A program made the position numbers and the translations under genes. A DNA stretch of 55,579 nt, from assembly GCF_000210095.1 (NCBI RefSeq), contig NC_021039.1, positions 9,827 to 65,405 of the forward strand, in the 5' to 3' direction. Source of the DNA: Ruminococcus champanellensis 18P13 = JCM 17042 (GTDB taxonomy: Bacteria > Bacillota > Clostridia > Oscillospirales > Ruminococcaceae). Shown in pieces: positions 25,217 through 34,354 of this stretch. How positions within the stretch are numbered: the first letter of the stretch is position 1; every line of letters starts with the position of its first letter. A model generated the notes under the pieces. It ran no database searches. It had not been told where the DNA came from and saw nothing but the letters and a program-made list of their open reading frames with translations.

Positions 25217-26479
25217 ATGACCCCCCTTGCTGATAAAATCCGCCCCACCACCCTGGACGAGATCGTGGGACAGCCCCATCTGCTTGCCCCGGGGAAACCC
25301 CTGCGCCGCATTCTGGAGCGGGGACAGGTGACGAACATGATTTTTTACGGGCCATCCGGCGTGGGGAAAACCACCCTTGCCCGGATCATTGCCAGCAACA
25401 GCAACATGACCCTGTATAAGCTGAACGGCACCTCCGCCTCCGTAGGGGATATCAAGGAGATCATTGCCCAGACCGGCACCCTGGCAGGGTGCAACGGAAT
25501 CCTGCTGTATCTGGATGAGATCCAGTATCTGAACAAGAAGCAGCAGCAAAGCCTGCTGGAGTACATCGAAAACGGTTCCCTGACCCTGATTGCCTCCACC
25601 ACGGAGAACCCCTATTTTGCTGTGTTTAACGCCATCATCAGCCGTTCCACTGTATTTGAGTTCAAGCCCGTGACGGCGAAGGAGCTGGAGCCTGCGGTGG
25701 AGCGTGCCTTTCGGCTGATGGGACAGGAGCTTGGCGCAGACTGCCAGCCGGAGGATGGGGTGGTGTCCTACATTGCTTCCGGCTGCGGGGGGGATGTGCG
25801 CAAGGCGGTGAATACGGTGGAGCTGAGCGTGCTTGCATCCGAAACCCGGGATGGAGTCATGCCTGTGACCCTGGAAACCGTGCAGCAGCTGACCCAGCGG
25901 AGTAATATGCGCTATGACCGGGACGGGGATCAGCATTACGATCTGCTGTCTGCTTTGCAGAAATCCATTCGGGGCTCCGATGAGAATGCGGCATTGCATT
26001 ACACTGCTCGTTTGCTGGAGGTAGGAGATCTGCTGTCCCTGGTGCGCCGGATCCTGGTAATTGCAGCGGAGGATGTGGGGCTTGCTTACCCCCAGGCCAT
26101 GCCCATTGTAAAAGCCTGCGTGGATGCGGCATTGCAGCTTGGCTTGCCGGAGGCCCGGATCCCCATTGCAGAGGCGGTGATCCTCCTTGCTACCGCTCCC
26201 AAATCCAACAGCGCATACCTTGCGATTGACGCTGCGGCAGCGGATTTGCAGCGGGGTACCACCTGCGAGATCCCCCGACAGCTGCAAAACAAGCATTTTG
26301 ACGGGGCGGATGCAAAAGTCCGGGGGCAGCATTATCTGTATCCCCACGATTACCCCAACCACTGGGTCAAGCAGCAGTACCTGCCGGACGAGCTGAAGGA
26401 TCGGGTTTATTATCAATTTGGTCAGAACAAGCAGGAACAGGCAGCCCGGGCGTATAAGGAGCTTATACAGAAGAAGTGA
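25217..26479 (+). CDS. rarA: Replication-associated recombination protein A (AAA ATPase)
   Basis: 420 residues of the RarA/MgsA/WRNIP1 family acting at stalled replication forks. Walker A FYGPSGVGKTTLARII near 42, Walker B LLYLDEIQYLN near 98, sensor segment STTENPYFAVF, and an arginine finger region IISRST. The C-terminal tetramerisation domain has the signature PKSNSAYLAIDAA and the terminal YPHDYPNHWVKQQYLP. GAAAAGAGGAG precedes the ATG. Its 3' end overlaps the convergent S1-domain gene by 17 nt. Confidence 0.95.
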   Translation: MTPLADKIRPTTLDEIVGQPHLLAPGKPLRRILERGQVTNMIFYGPSGVGKTTLARIIASNSNMTLYKLNGTSASVGDIKEIIAQTGTLAGCNGILLYLDEIQYLNKKQQQSLLEYIENGSLTLIASTTENPYFAVFNAIISRSTVFEFKPVTAKELEPAVERAFRLMGQELGADCQPEDGVVSYIASGCGGDVRKAVNTVELSVLASETRDGVMPVTLETVQQLTQRSNMRYDRDGDQHYDLLSALQKSIRGSDENAALHYTARLLEVGDLLSLVRRILVIAAEDVGLAYPQAMPIVKACVDAALQLGLPEARIPIAEAVILLATAPKSNSAYLAIDAAAADLQRGTTCEIPRQLQNKHFDGADAKVRGQHYLYPHDYPNHWVKQQYLPDELKDRVYYQFGQNKQEQAARAYKELIQKK

Positions 26480-27398
26480 ACAGGCTTTCCATGGATTTTG
26501 TGCTGGCGGCGGAAGCGTACTGCCACCGGTCCATATGGCTGTCCTGGATAAAGTAATGCAGCTCTGCCGGTTCCGGCACGGAGGGTGCAAATACATCCAC
26601 CAGGATCAGCTTGATCTTCATCCGCTCCGGCAGGATGGACTTTATGTACACGCTTGCATGCTGTCCCACGGTCACGTTGGGCTTCAGCTCTGCAAGTCCT
26701 GCCAGATTCGGCGTCAATTCTACAAAAATACCGTAGTTTTCTACGGAGCGCACAATGCCTGCAACAGTTTCTCCGGGCTGGAACTGTGCGGCATTTTCCT
26801 CCCATGTACCAAGGAGCTCCTTGTGCGTGAGGAGGATCTTTTTTCCCTCTCTGCCTTTGAAAATCACACGAAGCTGCTGCCCCACCGTGAACCGGTCGGC
26901 GGGATGGGAGATCCGGGACACGGAAATGCTGTCAATGGGGATCAGGGACGGGATGCCGCAGCCAATGTCCACAAAGCAGCCGAATGGCTCCAGATGGGTC
27001 ACGCAGGCGGGGAGGATGTCCCCCGGCCGGCATGCATCCAGGTATTGCGCCTGGCAGCGCTCCTGGGCGATGCGCCGGGACAAAATGGCAAGGGGTGCTC
27101 CTGCGGCATCGCAGGTCAGCTCCGTAACCACAAAGCATACCGGCTTGTTCACCCGGGAAATCAGGGCAATGTCCCGGGTGGTGCCCTCCCGGATGCCCAC
27201 CGCACCCTCCTTCCGTGGAATCACAGCCTGCATGCCGGGCAGTTCCACCCATAGGTTGTGGGAACTGTCGCAAATGGTGACCCGTCCTTCCAGGATGGTG
27301 CCCCGTTCCATGGCTTCTGCCAGCCGTGCGGGGGTGCTGACCGCCCGTTTGTTTTCCTCGGTCTGAATCCGGTAGCCTTCAGGTAAAAACTTATTCAT
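26463..27398 (-). CDS. S1 RNA-binding domain protein
   Basis: 311 residues with three S1-type OB folds: about 33-108 (TILEGRVTICDSSHNLWVEL), 125-195 (GDILPACVTHLEPFGCFVDI) and 208-275 (GETVAGIVRSVENYGIFVEL). It resembles partial ribosomal-protein-S1-like or RpsA-related proteins of Clostridia, but it is too short for a four- or six-domain S1. A good GGGAGG site sits 5 nt before the ATG. Role presumably translation or RNA metabolism (family inference). Convergent with rarA. Confidence 0.88.
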   Translation of the reverse strand: MNKFLPEGYRIQTEENKRAVSTPARLAEAMERGTILEGRVTICDSSHNLWVELPGMQAVIPRKEGAVGIREGTTRDIALISRVNKPVCFVVTELTCDAAGAPLAILSRRIAQERCQAQYLDACRPGDILPACVTHLEPFGCFVDIGCGIPSLIPIDSISVSRISHPADRFTVGQQLRVIFKGREGKKILLTHKELLGTWEENAAQFQPGETVAGIVRSVENYGIFVELTPNLAGLAELKPNVTVGQHASVYIKSILPERMKIKLILVDVFAPSVPEPAELHYFIQDSHMDRWQYASAASTKSMESLFTSSV

Positions 27399-27469
27399 TT
27401 CAACCTCCCAAAGATTTTTTCTGTGGTTTCACATACTCCAGTCTATGAGAGGACAGGCTGGGTTATGCC

Positions 27470-27832
27470 TCAGGACAGGGTGCGCACCAGGCTGCCGCCC
27501 ATGGCAACCAGCAGGCCGGAGATCTGATGGGCGCTGCCGGGGAGACAGGATAGCTGCAAAGTGACGCTTTCCCGGAGAAATGGCTCCGGATCATGCCTGG
27601 ACGGGAGCGTTTCGGACATGACCTGGGTCACAAATTCATTGCCCATGGCAGTGGTACGGGTGGGTACGATGGAGAATACGCCGGGCAGATGCCGATCCAT
27701 GCCGGAGCCGGCGATCCGATGGGTGGGGGATGCCAGAATGCGGATCTTGTGTATGCCGGGACATGCAGCCCGGATTCGGCGCAGTGCAGCTTCAGCTGTG
27801 TCAATGGAGGAGAAATTGGCGGAAAGTGTCAT
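27470..27832 (-). CDS. Small protein of unknown function
   Basis: 120 residues. ATG 27832 has AAAGGAG at 8 nt; a longer form from 27862 has no such site. The pattern of a strand-helix start (MTLSANFSSIDTAEAALRRI) and an ending SAHQISGLLVAMGGSLVRTL suggests a ferredoxin-like alpha/beta fold with a C-terminal helix ending in a Gly pair, as in some stress or DUF1269-like proteins; this is not a firm match. It lies between the S1 gene and a divergent promoter region that includes a perfect palindrome CACGGA-A-TCCGTG near 27861-27873. Confidence 0.65.
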   Translation of the reverse strand: MTLSANFSSIDTAEAALRRIRAACPGIHKIRILASPTHRIAGSGMDRHLPGVFSIVPTRTTAMGNEFVTQVMSETLPSRHDPEPFLRESVTLQLSCLPGSAHQISGLLVAMGGSLVRTLS

Positions 27833-27937
27833 GAAAAAGGCTCCTTTCGAGGTGAAATACACGGAATCCGTGCGGTTTTTACAAATTCGTGATAAAGATA
27901 TTGTTGAAAATCACAGCCGAAAAATTCGTTGAAAATA

Positions 27938-27966
27938 TTGCCTTTTTCGTGAAAATGGGGTATAAT
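27938..27966 (+). promoter_or_regulatory. Sigma-A promoter of the DUF951-prfA operon
   Basis: TTGCCT at 27938-27943, 17-nt spacer, TATAAT at 27961-27966. Confidence 0.8.
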
Positions 27967-28030
27967 AAATATTGAGTATGCAGGACGGCAGAGCCCGTTC
28001 TGAAGCGTATCCGGATGGAGGTGCAGAAAG

Positions 28031-28231
28031 ATGGATATTCGCCCAAAGGATCAGCTGGTGATGAAAAAGCCCCACCCCTGCGGCGGAAACGTATTTTTCG
28101 TGATCCGTTCCGGGATGGATTTCCGGCTGCGCTGCACAACCTGCGGCAGGGAGTTTCTGATCCCCCGATCCAAAATCGAAAGGCACATCCGGCAGGTGAT
28201 TCGTCCGGAACAGGATCATGCCGCTGAATGA
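28031..28231 (+). CDS. DUF951 family protein
   Basis: 66 residues, matching the short DUF951 family of Firmicutes: DQLVMKKPHPCGGNVFFVIR, then DFRLRCTTCGREFLIPRSKI. Cys at HPCG and the CTTC pair could bind zinc. GGAGGTG lies before the ATG. It opens an operon with prfA, sua5, coaE and an M18 peptidase. Family function is unknown. Confidence 0.9.
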   Translation: MDIRPKDQLVMKKPHPCGGNVFFVIRSGMDFRLRCTTCGREFLIPRSKIERHIRQVIRPEQDHAAE

Positions 28232-28239
28232 AAGGAGAA

Positions 28240-28255
28240 GCCCGCTGCTGCGGGC
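28240..28255 (+). promoter_or_regulatory. Hairpin between Shine-Dalgarno and prfA start
   Basis: GCCCGC-TGCT-GCGGGC lies between AAAGGAG at 28231-28237 and the ATG at 28271. Without folding the site is 33 nt from the start, and folding brings it to about 17 nt. No other ribosome binding sequence is closer. Confidence 0.45.
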
Positions 28256-28270
28256 GGCAAGTGAACCCGT

Positions 28271-29356
28271 ATGTTTGAAAAGCTACAGATCATGGAGCAG
28301 AAGTTTGAGGAAATCAGCCAGCGGCTCTCGGATCCGGCAGTGACCACGGATATTGCTGTGTACACACAGCTGATGAAGGAATATAAGAACCTGGAACCCA
28401 TCGTACAGAAATACCGGGCATACAAGCGCAGTGCCCAGTCCATGCAGGAGGCAAGAGAGCTGCTGGACGCCGGGTCGGAGGATCCGGAGCTGCGGGAGAT
28501 GGCGCAGGCGGAATTTGAAACGGAAAAGGAACAGCTGGCGGAGTATGCAGAACAGCTGAAGATCCTGCTGCTGCCCAAAGATCCCAACGACGACCGGAAT
28601 GTCATCATCGAGATCCGGGGCGGCGCCGGGGGAGAGGAGGCTGCGTTGTTTGCCAATTCCCTGTATCGGATGTATACCATGTATGCGGAATCCAGAGGCT
28701 GGAAGCAGGAGGTGCTCAGTGCCAATCCTACGGAGCTTGGAGGCTTCAAGGAGATCAGCTTTTCCATCACCGGTGAGGGTGCCTATTCCCGGCTCAAGTA
28801 CGAAAGCGGTGTACACCGGGTGCAGCGTGTGCCGGAAACCGAGTCCCAGGGCCGGATCCATACCTCTACGGTGACGGTGGCGGTGTTGGTGGAGGCGGAC
28901 GAGGTGGAGCTTGCCATCAATCCTACAGATTTAAAAATTGACGTATTTCGTTCTAGCGGCGCCGGTGGACAGCATATCAATAAAACAGAGTCAGCGGTGC
29001 GGATCACCCATTTGCCTACAGGGCTTGTGGTGGAGTGCCAGGATGAGCGGAGTCAGTTTAAAAACAAAGACCGGGCAATGATGATCCTGCGCTCCCGGCT
29101 GTACGAGAGAATGCAGCAGGAGCAGCAGGACAAGATCGCTTCCCAGCGCCGGATGCAGGTAGGTACGGGGGATCGCTCCGAGCGGATCCGCACCTACAAT
29201 TTCCCCCAGGGACGGCTGACGGATCACCGGATCGGGTTGACTATTTACCGGCTGGAGGATGTGATGAACGGCAACCTGGATGAGGTGCTGGACGCACTGG
29301 CCACGGCGGATCAGGCTGCCAAGCTTGCCATGCAGCAGGCTGAGGGAGAAGCATAG
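28271..29356 (+). CDS. prfA: Peptide chain release factor 1
   Basis: 361 residues, full length. It reads UAA and UAG stop codons. The recognition segment carries the PxT motif in [16 protein letters not shown]. The universally conserved GGQ lies in [14 protein letters not shown] near 236. The C-terminal domain has the usual [18 protein letters not shown]. The start is assigned by family homology ([12 protein letters not shown]), with an unusual ribosome binding arrangement described at 28240. sua5 follows 11 bp later. Confidence 0.97.
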   Translation: MFEKLQIMEQKFEEISQRLSDPAVTTDIAVYTQLMKEYKNLEPIVQKYRAYKRSAQSMQEARELLDAGSEDPELREMAQAEFETEKEQLAEYAEQLKILLLPKDPNDDRNVIIEIRGGAGGEEAALFANSLYRMYTMYAESRGWKQEVLSANPTELGGFKEISFSITGEGAYSRLKYESGVHRVQRVPETESQGRIHTSTVTVAVLVEADEVELAINPTDLKIDVFRSSGAGGQHINKTESAVRITHLPTGLVVECQDERSQFKNKDRAMMILRSRLYERMQQEQQDKIASQRRMQVGTGDRSERIRTYNFPQGRLTDHRIGLTIYRLEDVMNGNLDEVLDALATADQAAKLAMQQAEGEA

Positions 29357-29367
29357 GAAAGAGAGCA

Positions 29368-30402
29368 TTGCAAAGGATGGAAACAGAACTTTTGACCCCG
29401 GATGAAGCCGGCTTACAGAAAGCGGCGGGGCTGATCCGGGAAGGACAGGTCGTGGGCATGCCCACGGAAACAGTATATGGACTTGCGGCGGACGCCACCA
29501 ACCGGGATGCGGTGGCGAAGGTGTTTGCTGCCAAGGGCAGACCCATGGACAACCCTCTGATCGTCCACATCAGCAGTATGGAGGAACTGGAACAGGCAGT
29601 CAGCCGGGTGCCGGAACTGGTGGCATCTTTGGCGGATGCCTTCTGGCCGGGACCCTTGACCATGATCATGCCGAAATCGGAGCTGATTCCCATGGAAACC
29701 TCCGGGGGACTGGATACGGTGGGGGTGCGGATGCCCTCCCACCCGGTGGCGCAGGCATTGATCCGCATAGCCGGAGTGCCCATTGCCGCCCCCTCCGCAA
29801 ACCGATCCGGCTACCCCAGCCCCACCACTGCACAGCATGTGCTGGCGGACATGCAGGGACGGATCCCGGCGATCCTGGACGGTGGTGCGTGTAGCTGCGG
29901 ATTGGAGTCCACAGTGGTCGCCTTTGACGATGACCGGACAGTGCGGATCCTCCGGCCGGGCTTTGTGACCAAGGAAATGCTGTTGGAGCATGTGCCAAAT
30001 GTGGTCATTGATCCGGCGATCTTCCGGCAGGTTTCCGCCAGTGAGAAGGTGGCTTCTCCCGGTATGAAGTACAAGCACTATGCGCCCAATGCGGCGGTGA
30101 CCCTGGTGGAGGGTTCCCCAGAGCTGTTCCGGCAGTTTCTTGCCCTGCAGCAGGCGGACGGGGTGTATGCATTGATTTTTGACGGGGATGCGGAGCAGTT
30201 CCCTTATCCCCATATGACCTACGGCGGCACATCGATCGAGCAGGGCCGGCAGTTGTTTGCCCGTCTGCGGGAACTGGATCAGATCGGCGCAAAGACTGTG
30301 TATGTGCGGATGCCGCAGAAGGATGGAGTCGGACTGGCAGTGTACAACCGCCTGATCCGGGCAGCAGGATTTGATATCGTGCATCTCTCGCCCCGTATCT
30401 GA
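29368..30402 (+). CDS. L-threonylcarbamoyladenylate synthase (Sua5 type)
   Basis: 344 residues, two domains. The YrdC domain (about 10-215) makes threonylcarbamoyl-AMP for tRNA t6A37 (GQVVGMPTETVYGLAADATN, FAAKGRPMDNPLIVH, PIAAPSANRSGYPSPT). The C-terminal Sua5 domain starts after a SPGMKYKHYAPNA linker. It starts at TTG 29368, 9 nt after AGGA; an ATG at 29377 is preceded by AAAGG with no spacing and is the alternative. Linkage to prfA is common in Firmicutes; prmC is absent here. Confidence 0.93.
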   Translation: MQRMETELLTPDEAGLQKAAGLIREGQVVGMPTETVYGLAADATNRDAVAKVFAAKGRPMDNPLIVHISSMEELEQAVSRVPELVASLADAFWPGPLTMIMPKSELIPMETSGGLDTVGVRMPSHPVAQALIRIAGVPIAAPSANRSGYPSPTTAQHVLADMQGRIPAILDGGACSCGLESTVVAFDDDRTVRILRPGFVTKEMLLEHVPNVVIDPAIFRQVSASEKVASPGMKYKHYAPNAAVTLVEGSPELFRQFLALQQADGVYALIFDGDAEQFPYPHMTYGGTSIEQGRQLFARLRELDQIGAKTVYVRMPQKDGVGLAVYNRLIRAAGFDIVHLSPRI

Positions 30403-30433
30403 TACGGCGGCAGCATCAAAAAGAAAGGGGGGA

Positions 30434-31081
30434 ATGAGGTTGAACAGTCTGGAAGGCGTGATGGTAGTGGGGCTGACCGGTCAGACCGGGGCAGGGAAAA
30501 CCACCGTGTGCAAGGTCTTTGAACGCAGCGGCTTCAGCGTGATCAATGCGGATGCCATTGCCCGTCAGGTGATGGAAAAGGGCAGCCGCTGTCTGCAGGA
30601 GCTGACGGATTGCTTCCAGGAGGATATTCTGCTTCCCGATGGGGAACTGAACCGGCAGAAGCTCGCCCAGATCGTCTTTACCGACAGCAAAAAGCTTGAG
30701 CTGCTCAACAGCATTTCTTACCCTTACATTACGGGCGAAATTTTGAAACAGATCCGCTTATCCTCCATTACCGGACATAAGCTGATCCTGCTGGATGCAC
30801 CCACCCTGTTTGAGAGCCGGGCGGATGATTTTTGTGAGCTGATCATTTCCGTGGTGGCAAAGGAGTCCAACCGGTTGGAGCGGATCATGCAGCGGGACGG
30901 GCTGACGGAGGAACAGGCATACAGCCGGATGCGGGCACAGCATACAGAAAACTTTTTTAAGCAGCATTCCGACTTTATCATCAAGAACAACAAGAATCTG
31001 AAGAATCTCAGTGACGTAGCCAAAGAAGTCTCGGATAAAATCTGGGATTATTATCATACTAATTATCATAACGCCAAATAA
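30434..31081 (+). CDS. coaE: Dephospho-CoA kinase
   Basis: 215 residues. It phosphorylates dephospho-CoA in the last step of CoA synthesis. P-loop GLTGQTGAGKTTVCKVF, DADAIARQVMEKG-type substrate motif (INADAIARQV), and LLDAPTLFES in the CoA domain. ATG 30434 follows a long G run (AAAGGGGGG) by only 1-2 nt; TTG at 30440 is 7 nt away and may be the real start. Its pathway links to coaX at 34355. Confidence 0.92.
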   Translation: MRLNSLEGVMVVGLTGQTGAGKTTVCKVFERSGFSVINADAIARQVMEKGSRCLQELTDCFQEDILLPDGELNRQKLAQIVFTDSKKLELLNSISYPYITGEILKQIRLSSITGHKLILLDAPTLFESRADDFCELIISVVAKESNRLERIMQRDGLTEEQAYSRMRAQHTENFFKQHSDFIIKNNKNLKNLSDVAKEVSDKIWDYYHTNYHNAK

Positions 31082-31120
31082 ACCGGAGCCTATTCCGGTG
31101 TGCAAAAAGGAGAATGCAAT

Positions 31121-32548
31121 ATGTCAAAGGACAAGCAGGAAAAGGGCGGCAAGAATGCCGCAAAGGAACTGAAAAAGGCACTTTTTTATCAGAAGGAGCA
31201 CGGCTGCAAGCGCATGAGCGAAAGCGAGCTGAAAAAGTGCGATAAGTTCTCGGAAAAGTACAAGGCGTTTCTGGACGCTGCCAAGACGGAGCGTGAGGCA
31301 AATGCTTATGCCATTGCTCTGCTGGAAAAGCACGGCTTTACCGAGTATCACACCGGCATGAAGCTGAAGGCAGGGGACAAGATCTACCGGAACAACCGGG
31401 ACAAGGCAGTGCTGGCTGCTATCATCGGAACAGAGGACATTGCCAAGGGTGTGCGGATCTGTGCAGCCCACATTGACTCCCCCCGGCTGGATCTGAAGCA
31501 GGTGCCCCTGTATGAGGATCACGAGCTGGCTCTGTTCAAGACCCATTATTACGGCGGCATCAAGAAATATCAGTGGACTACCATTCCCATGGCGCTGCAT
31601 GGGGTAATCGTCAAGGCGGACGGCACCAAAATCACTGTGAACATCGGAGAGGATGAGCAGGATCCGGTATTCTGCGTCAGCGATCTGCTGCCCCACCTGG
31701 CAACGGAGCAGATGAAGCGGCCTCTGGCGCAGGGCGTCAAGGGGGAGGAGCTGAATCTGCTGGTAGGCTCCCGTCCCTTCCTGGATGGGGAGGAAAGCAG
31801 TGCAGTCAAGCTGAATATTCTCCATATTCTGTATGAGAAGTATGGCATCACCGAAGCGGATTTTCTGTCCGCAGAGCTGGAGGCTGTGCCGGTGAGCAAG
31901 GCACGGGATGTGGGCTTTGACCGGAGCATGATCGGCTCCTACGGTCATGATGACCGGGTGTGCGCTTATACCGCACTGATGGCAACAGCGGACTGCAAGG
32001 ATCCCAGGTATACCTCTGTGCTGGTGCTGACGGATAAGGAGGAAACCGGCAGTGACGGCAACACGGGGCTTTGCTCCTCCTATCTGCAATACTTCATTGC
32101 AGATCTGGCAGCAGCCTTCGGCCAGGAGGCACGGACGGTGCTGTCCCATTCCCGGTGTCTGTCGGCGGATGTAAACGCAGCCTTTGATCCCACCTTCCCG
32201 GATGTGCTGGATCCCCGGAATGCTGCATTCTTAAACTACGGTGTTGTGGTGACCAAGTTCACCGGCGCCCGGGGCAAATCCGGTACATCGGACGCTTCTG
32301 CGGAATTTGTGGCTACCATCCGGAATCTGATGGACGAGAACCAGATCATCTGGCAGACCGGAGAGCTTGGCAAGGTGGACATGGGTGGCGGCGGAACCGT
32401 TGCGCTGTATATTGCCAACATGGATGTGGACACCATTGATGTGGGGGTTCCGGTCATGTCCATGCACGCACCCATGGAAGTGGTTGCAAAGATCGACGTG
32501 TATATGGCGTACAAGGCGTTTCTGGCATTCATCTCCGACAAAACCTAA
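31121..32548 (+). CDS. M18 family aminopeptidase
   Basis: 475 residues. Two-zinc aspartyl-aminopeptidase-like metallopeptidase. Metal ligands and catalytic residues are visible in order: CAAHIDSPRLDLK (His, Asp), TDKEETGSDGNTG (Glu pair), SRCLSADVNAAFDPTF (Asp), SGTSDASAEFVA, and VPVMSMHAPMEVV (final His). The long Lys-rich N terminus is cytoplasmic. ATG 31121 is 8 nt from AAAAGGAG. Its TAA stop lies inside a copy of the dispersed repeat. Last gene of the prfA operon. Confidence 0.93.
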   Translation: MSKDKQEKGGKNAAKELKKALFYQKEHGCKRMSESELKKCDKFSEKYKAFLDAAKTEREANAYAIALLEKHGFTEYHTGMKLKAGDKIYRNNRDKAVLAAIIGTEDIAKGVRICAAHIDSPRLDLKQVPLYEDHELALFKTHYYGGIKKYQWTTIPMALHGVIVKADGTKITVNIGEDEQDPVFCVSDLLPHLATEQMKRPLAQGVKGEELNLLVGSRPFLDGEESSAVKLNILHILYEKYGITEADFLSAELEAVPVSKARDVGFDRSMIGSYGHDDRVCAYTALMATADCKDPRYTSVLVLTDKEETGSDGNTGLCSSYLQYFIADLAAAFGQEARTVLSHSRCLSADVNAAFDPTFPDVLDPRNAAFLNYGVVVTKFTGARGKSGTSDASAEFVATIRNLMDENQIIWQTGELGKVDMGGGGTVALYIANMDVDTIDVGVPVMSMHAPMEVVAKIDVYMAYKAFLAFISDKT

Positions 32549-32590
32549 GGCAATGCCTGCCGTACAAGCTTTGTGCGGTGTTCCCAATCG
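32545..32590. repeat. Dispersed short repeat, copy 3 (palindromic)
   Basis: Begins CTAAGGCAATGCC and continues into the imperfect inverted pair CCGTACAAG / CTTTGTGCGG, so it looks like two repeat ends folded together. It supplies the TAA stop of the M18 gene. Confidence 0.45.
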
Positions 32591-32598
32591 ACCCTTCC

Positions 32599-32634
32599 TC
32601 GGCATGCTGCTTTTGCAGTGTGCCGAATTTTTTT
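32599..32634 (+). terminator. Intrinsic terminator of the prfA operon
   Basis: 12-bp stem TCGGCATGCTGC (32599-32610) / GCAGTGTGCCGA (32615-32626) with two G-T pairs and a TTTT loop, followed by seven T. Confidence 0.9.
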
Positions 32635-32675
32635 GCCCTGCACCCCAATCGACATGTTTTGCCCGGGACAACGGG

Positions 32676-32681
32676 TATAAT
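32676..32681 (+). promoter_or_regulatory. Possible -10 of spoIIGA with a nearby Spo0A-like box
   Basis: TATAAT at 32676-32681 without a good -35. A near-match Spo0A box (ATCGACA, 32649-32655) lies about 36 nt upstream of the expected start site. The spoIIG operon is Spo0A-controlled in Bacillus. Confidence 0.45.
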
Positions 32682-32697
32682 GAAACTGGTGATGGTA

Positions 32698-33531
32698 ATG
32701 TACATATATGTGGATGTGCTGCTGATCCTGAATCTGTATGTGAACTACTTTTTGCTCCTGGCAACCGGCAGGCTGATGCACCTGCCCTGTGGGCGGAAGC
32801 GGTGTATTGCAGCAGCGGCAGTGGGCAGCCTTTGCGCATTGACCATTTTCCTGCCCCCCATGCACTGGGCGTTGTGTACCCTGCTGCGGTTTGCTATGGG
32901 GGTGCCGGTGGTGTGGATCTGCTTCGGGCGGCGCATGCGGCTGCGGGATGTGGTGTGCTTTTTTGTGGTGAGCATGGGGTTCGGAGGGGCGATGCTGGCG
33001 GTATCCCTTTGGCGGCGGCCGGTGGGAATGGCGTTCAACAATGCAAGCCTGTACCTGGATTTTTCCCCTGCCTGTCTGCTGATCTGTACGGTGGCGGCAT
33101 ATGCTCTGACCTGCGGCATCCGGTTCCTGGTGGATCGCAGCACAATGACCCAGGGACACTACCGGGTGGTGATTCGATACGGTCCACGGGTCATTGGCAT
33201 GGAGGCACTGGCGGATTCGGGGAATCTGCTGATGGATCGGTTGTCCGGCAAGCCGGTGATCCTTTGTGGGGGCGCTGAACTGGAACAGCTGGTGCAGTTA
33301 GAGGGAAACTTGACGGATCCGGCGGCTTATGCCGCCATGGCAATGCACTGCAAGGGCATGCGGCTGATCCCCTGTGCTACGGTCACGGGCAGTGGCGTAG
33401 TGCCGGTGTTTGCACCGGACGAGGTGCTGATCTGTGAGGCGTGCTCCGGTGCGCGCAAGCCGGTGGATGCTTTGATCGGCATCCAGCAGGAGCGGGATGG
33501 CGCCATTTTCAATCCGAAATTGCTGATCTGA
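32698..33531 (+). CDS. spoIIGA: Sporulation sigma-E factor processing peptidase
   Basis: 277 residues. The N-terminal half has five hydrophobic helices beginning [20 protein letters not shown], like the Bacillus SpoIIGA start MKIYLDV. The C-terminal half is an aspartic-protease-like domain with catalytic [11 protein letters not shown] and the family C-terminal [20 protein letters not shown]. It cleaves the pro-sequence of SigE at the forespore-facing septum. Start 32698 is chosen by that alignment; ATGs at 32680 and 32692 are at or before the likely transcription start. No strong ribosome binding site, so the mRNA may be nearly leaderless. sigE follows 38 bp later. Confidence 0.9.
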   Translation: MYIYVDVLLILNLYVNYFLLLATGRLMHLPCGRKRCIAAAAVGSLCALTIFLPPMHWALCTLLRFAMGVPVVWICFGRRMRLRDVVCFFVVSMGFGGAMLAVSLWRRPVGMAFNNASLYLDFSPACLLICTVAAYALTCGIRFLVDRSTMTQGHYRVVIRYGPRVIGMEALADSGNLLMDRLSGKPVILCGGAELEQLVQLEGNLTDPAAYAAMAMHCKGMRLIPCATVTGSGVVPVFAPDEVLICEACSGARKPVDALIGIQQERDGAIFNPKLLI

Positions 33532-33569
33532 CAGCGCCGGGTGCGCTGATTGATATGGGAGGGAACGGT

Positions 33570-34268
33570 ATGATCGGGAATCTTTACAGGCGACTTGTAC
33601 AATGGCTGACAGGGCGGGGCGGCGTGTATTATATCAACGGCTCGGATACGCTGCCGCCGCCCCTGAGCAAGGAAGCGGAGGCGGAAGCCTTTGCACGGCT
33701 CGGGACGGGGGATGCGGAATCCGCAAGACAGACGCTGATCGTGCATAATCTGCGGCTGGTGGTGTATATAGCAAAAAAATTTGAATCCACCGGCATCGGC
33801 ATCGAGGATCTGATTTCCATCGGTACCATCGGGCTTATCAAGGCAGTGAACACCTTCTGCCCGGAGAAGAATATCAAGCTGGCGACTTATGCTTCCCGGT
33901 GCATCGAAAATGAGATTTTGATGTTTCTGCGAAAAACCTCCCAGTACCGGTCAGAGATCTCCATTGATGAGCCACTGAACATTGACTGGGACGGCAACGA
34001 GCTACTGCTGTCGGATGTACTGGGCACGGATGAGGACATTGTGAACCGGGGCATTGAAGCAGAAGCGGAAAAGTCCGTGCTGCGGCAGGCGGTGGATGGT
34101 CTGGAACCACGGGAGAAGCGGATCATGCAGATGCGGTTCGGATTGCTGGGAGGACGGGAAAAGACCCAGAAGGAGGTGGCGGACGAGATTGGCATCTCCC
34201 AGTCTTACATCTCACGGCTGGAAAAAAAGATCATTCGCCGTCTGAAAACAGAAATGGATCGGGTATAG
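33570..34268 (+). CDS. sigE: RNA polymerase sporulation sigma factor SigE
   Basis: 232 residues, very close to Bacillus SigE. It keeps a short pro-region ([18 protein letters not shown]) followed by [17 protein letters not shown]. Region 2: [53 protein letters not shown]. Region 4: [19 protein letters not shown]. The diagnostic [20 protein letters not shown] segment is present. The pro-region is about seven residues shorter than in Bacillus. GGGAGG sits 6 nt before the ATG. It directs early mother-cell gene expression. sigG, often next in Clostridia, is not adjacent. Confidence 0.96.
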   Translation: MIGNLYRRLVQWLTGRGGVYYINGSDTLPPPLSKEAEAEAFARLGTGDAESARQTLIVHNLRLVVYIAKKFESTGIGIEDLISIGTIGLIKAVNTFCPEKNIKLATYASRCIENEILMFLRKTSQYRSEISIDEPLNIDWDGNELLLSDVLGTDEDIVNRGIEAEAEKSVLRQAVDGLEPREKRIMQMRFGLLGGREKTQKEVADEIGISQSYISRLEKKIIRRLKTEMDRV

Positions 34269-34288
34269 TGGGATTGTGCGGTATCACC

Positions 34289-34317
34289 TTGACTTTTGGA
34301 GCATTTGTGTGTATACT
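34289..34317 (+). promoter_or_regulatory. Sigma-A promoter of coaX
   Basis: TTGACT at 34289-34294, 17-nt spacer, TATACT at 34312-34317. Confidence 0.87.
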
Positions 34318-34354
34318 AAGGGTGGACGAAAATTCAGGAGGGTGAAACCAAGCT

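Noticed and set aside
32578-32697. Longer spoIIGA reading frame starting at 32578 or 32680
   Set aside because: The extension spans a terminator and a -10 element, and the family aligns from the MYIYVDV start at 32698.
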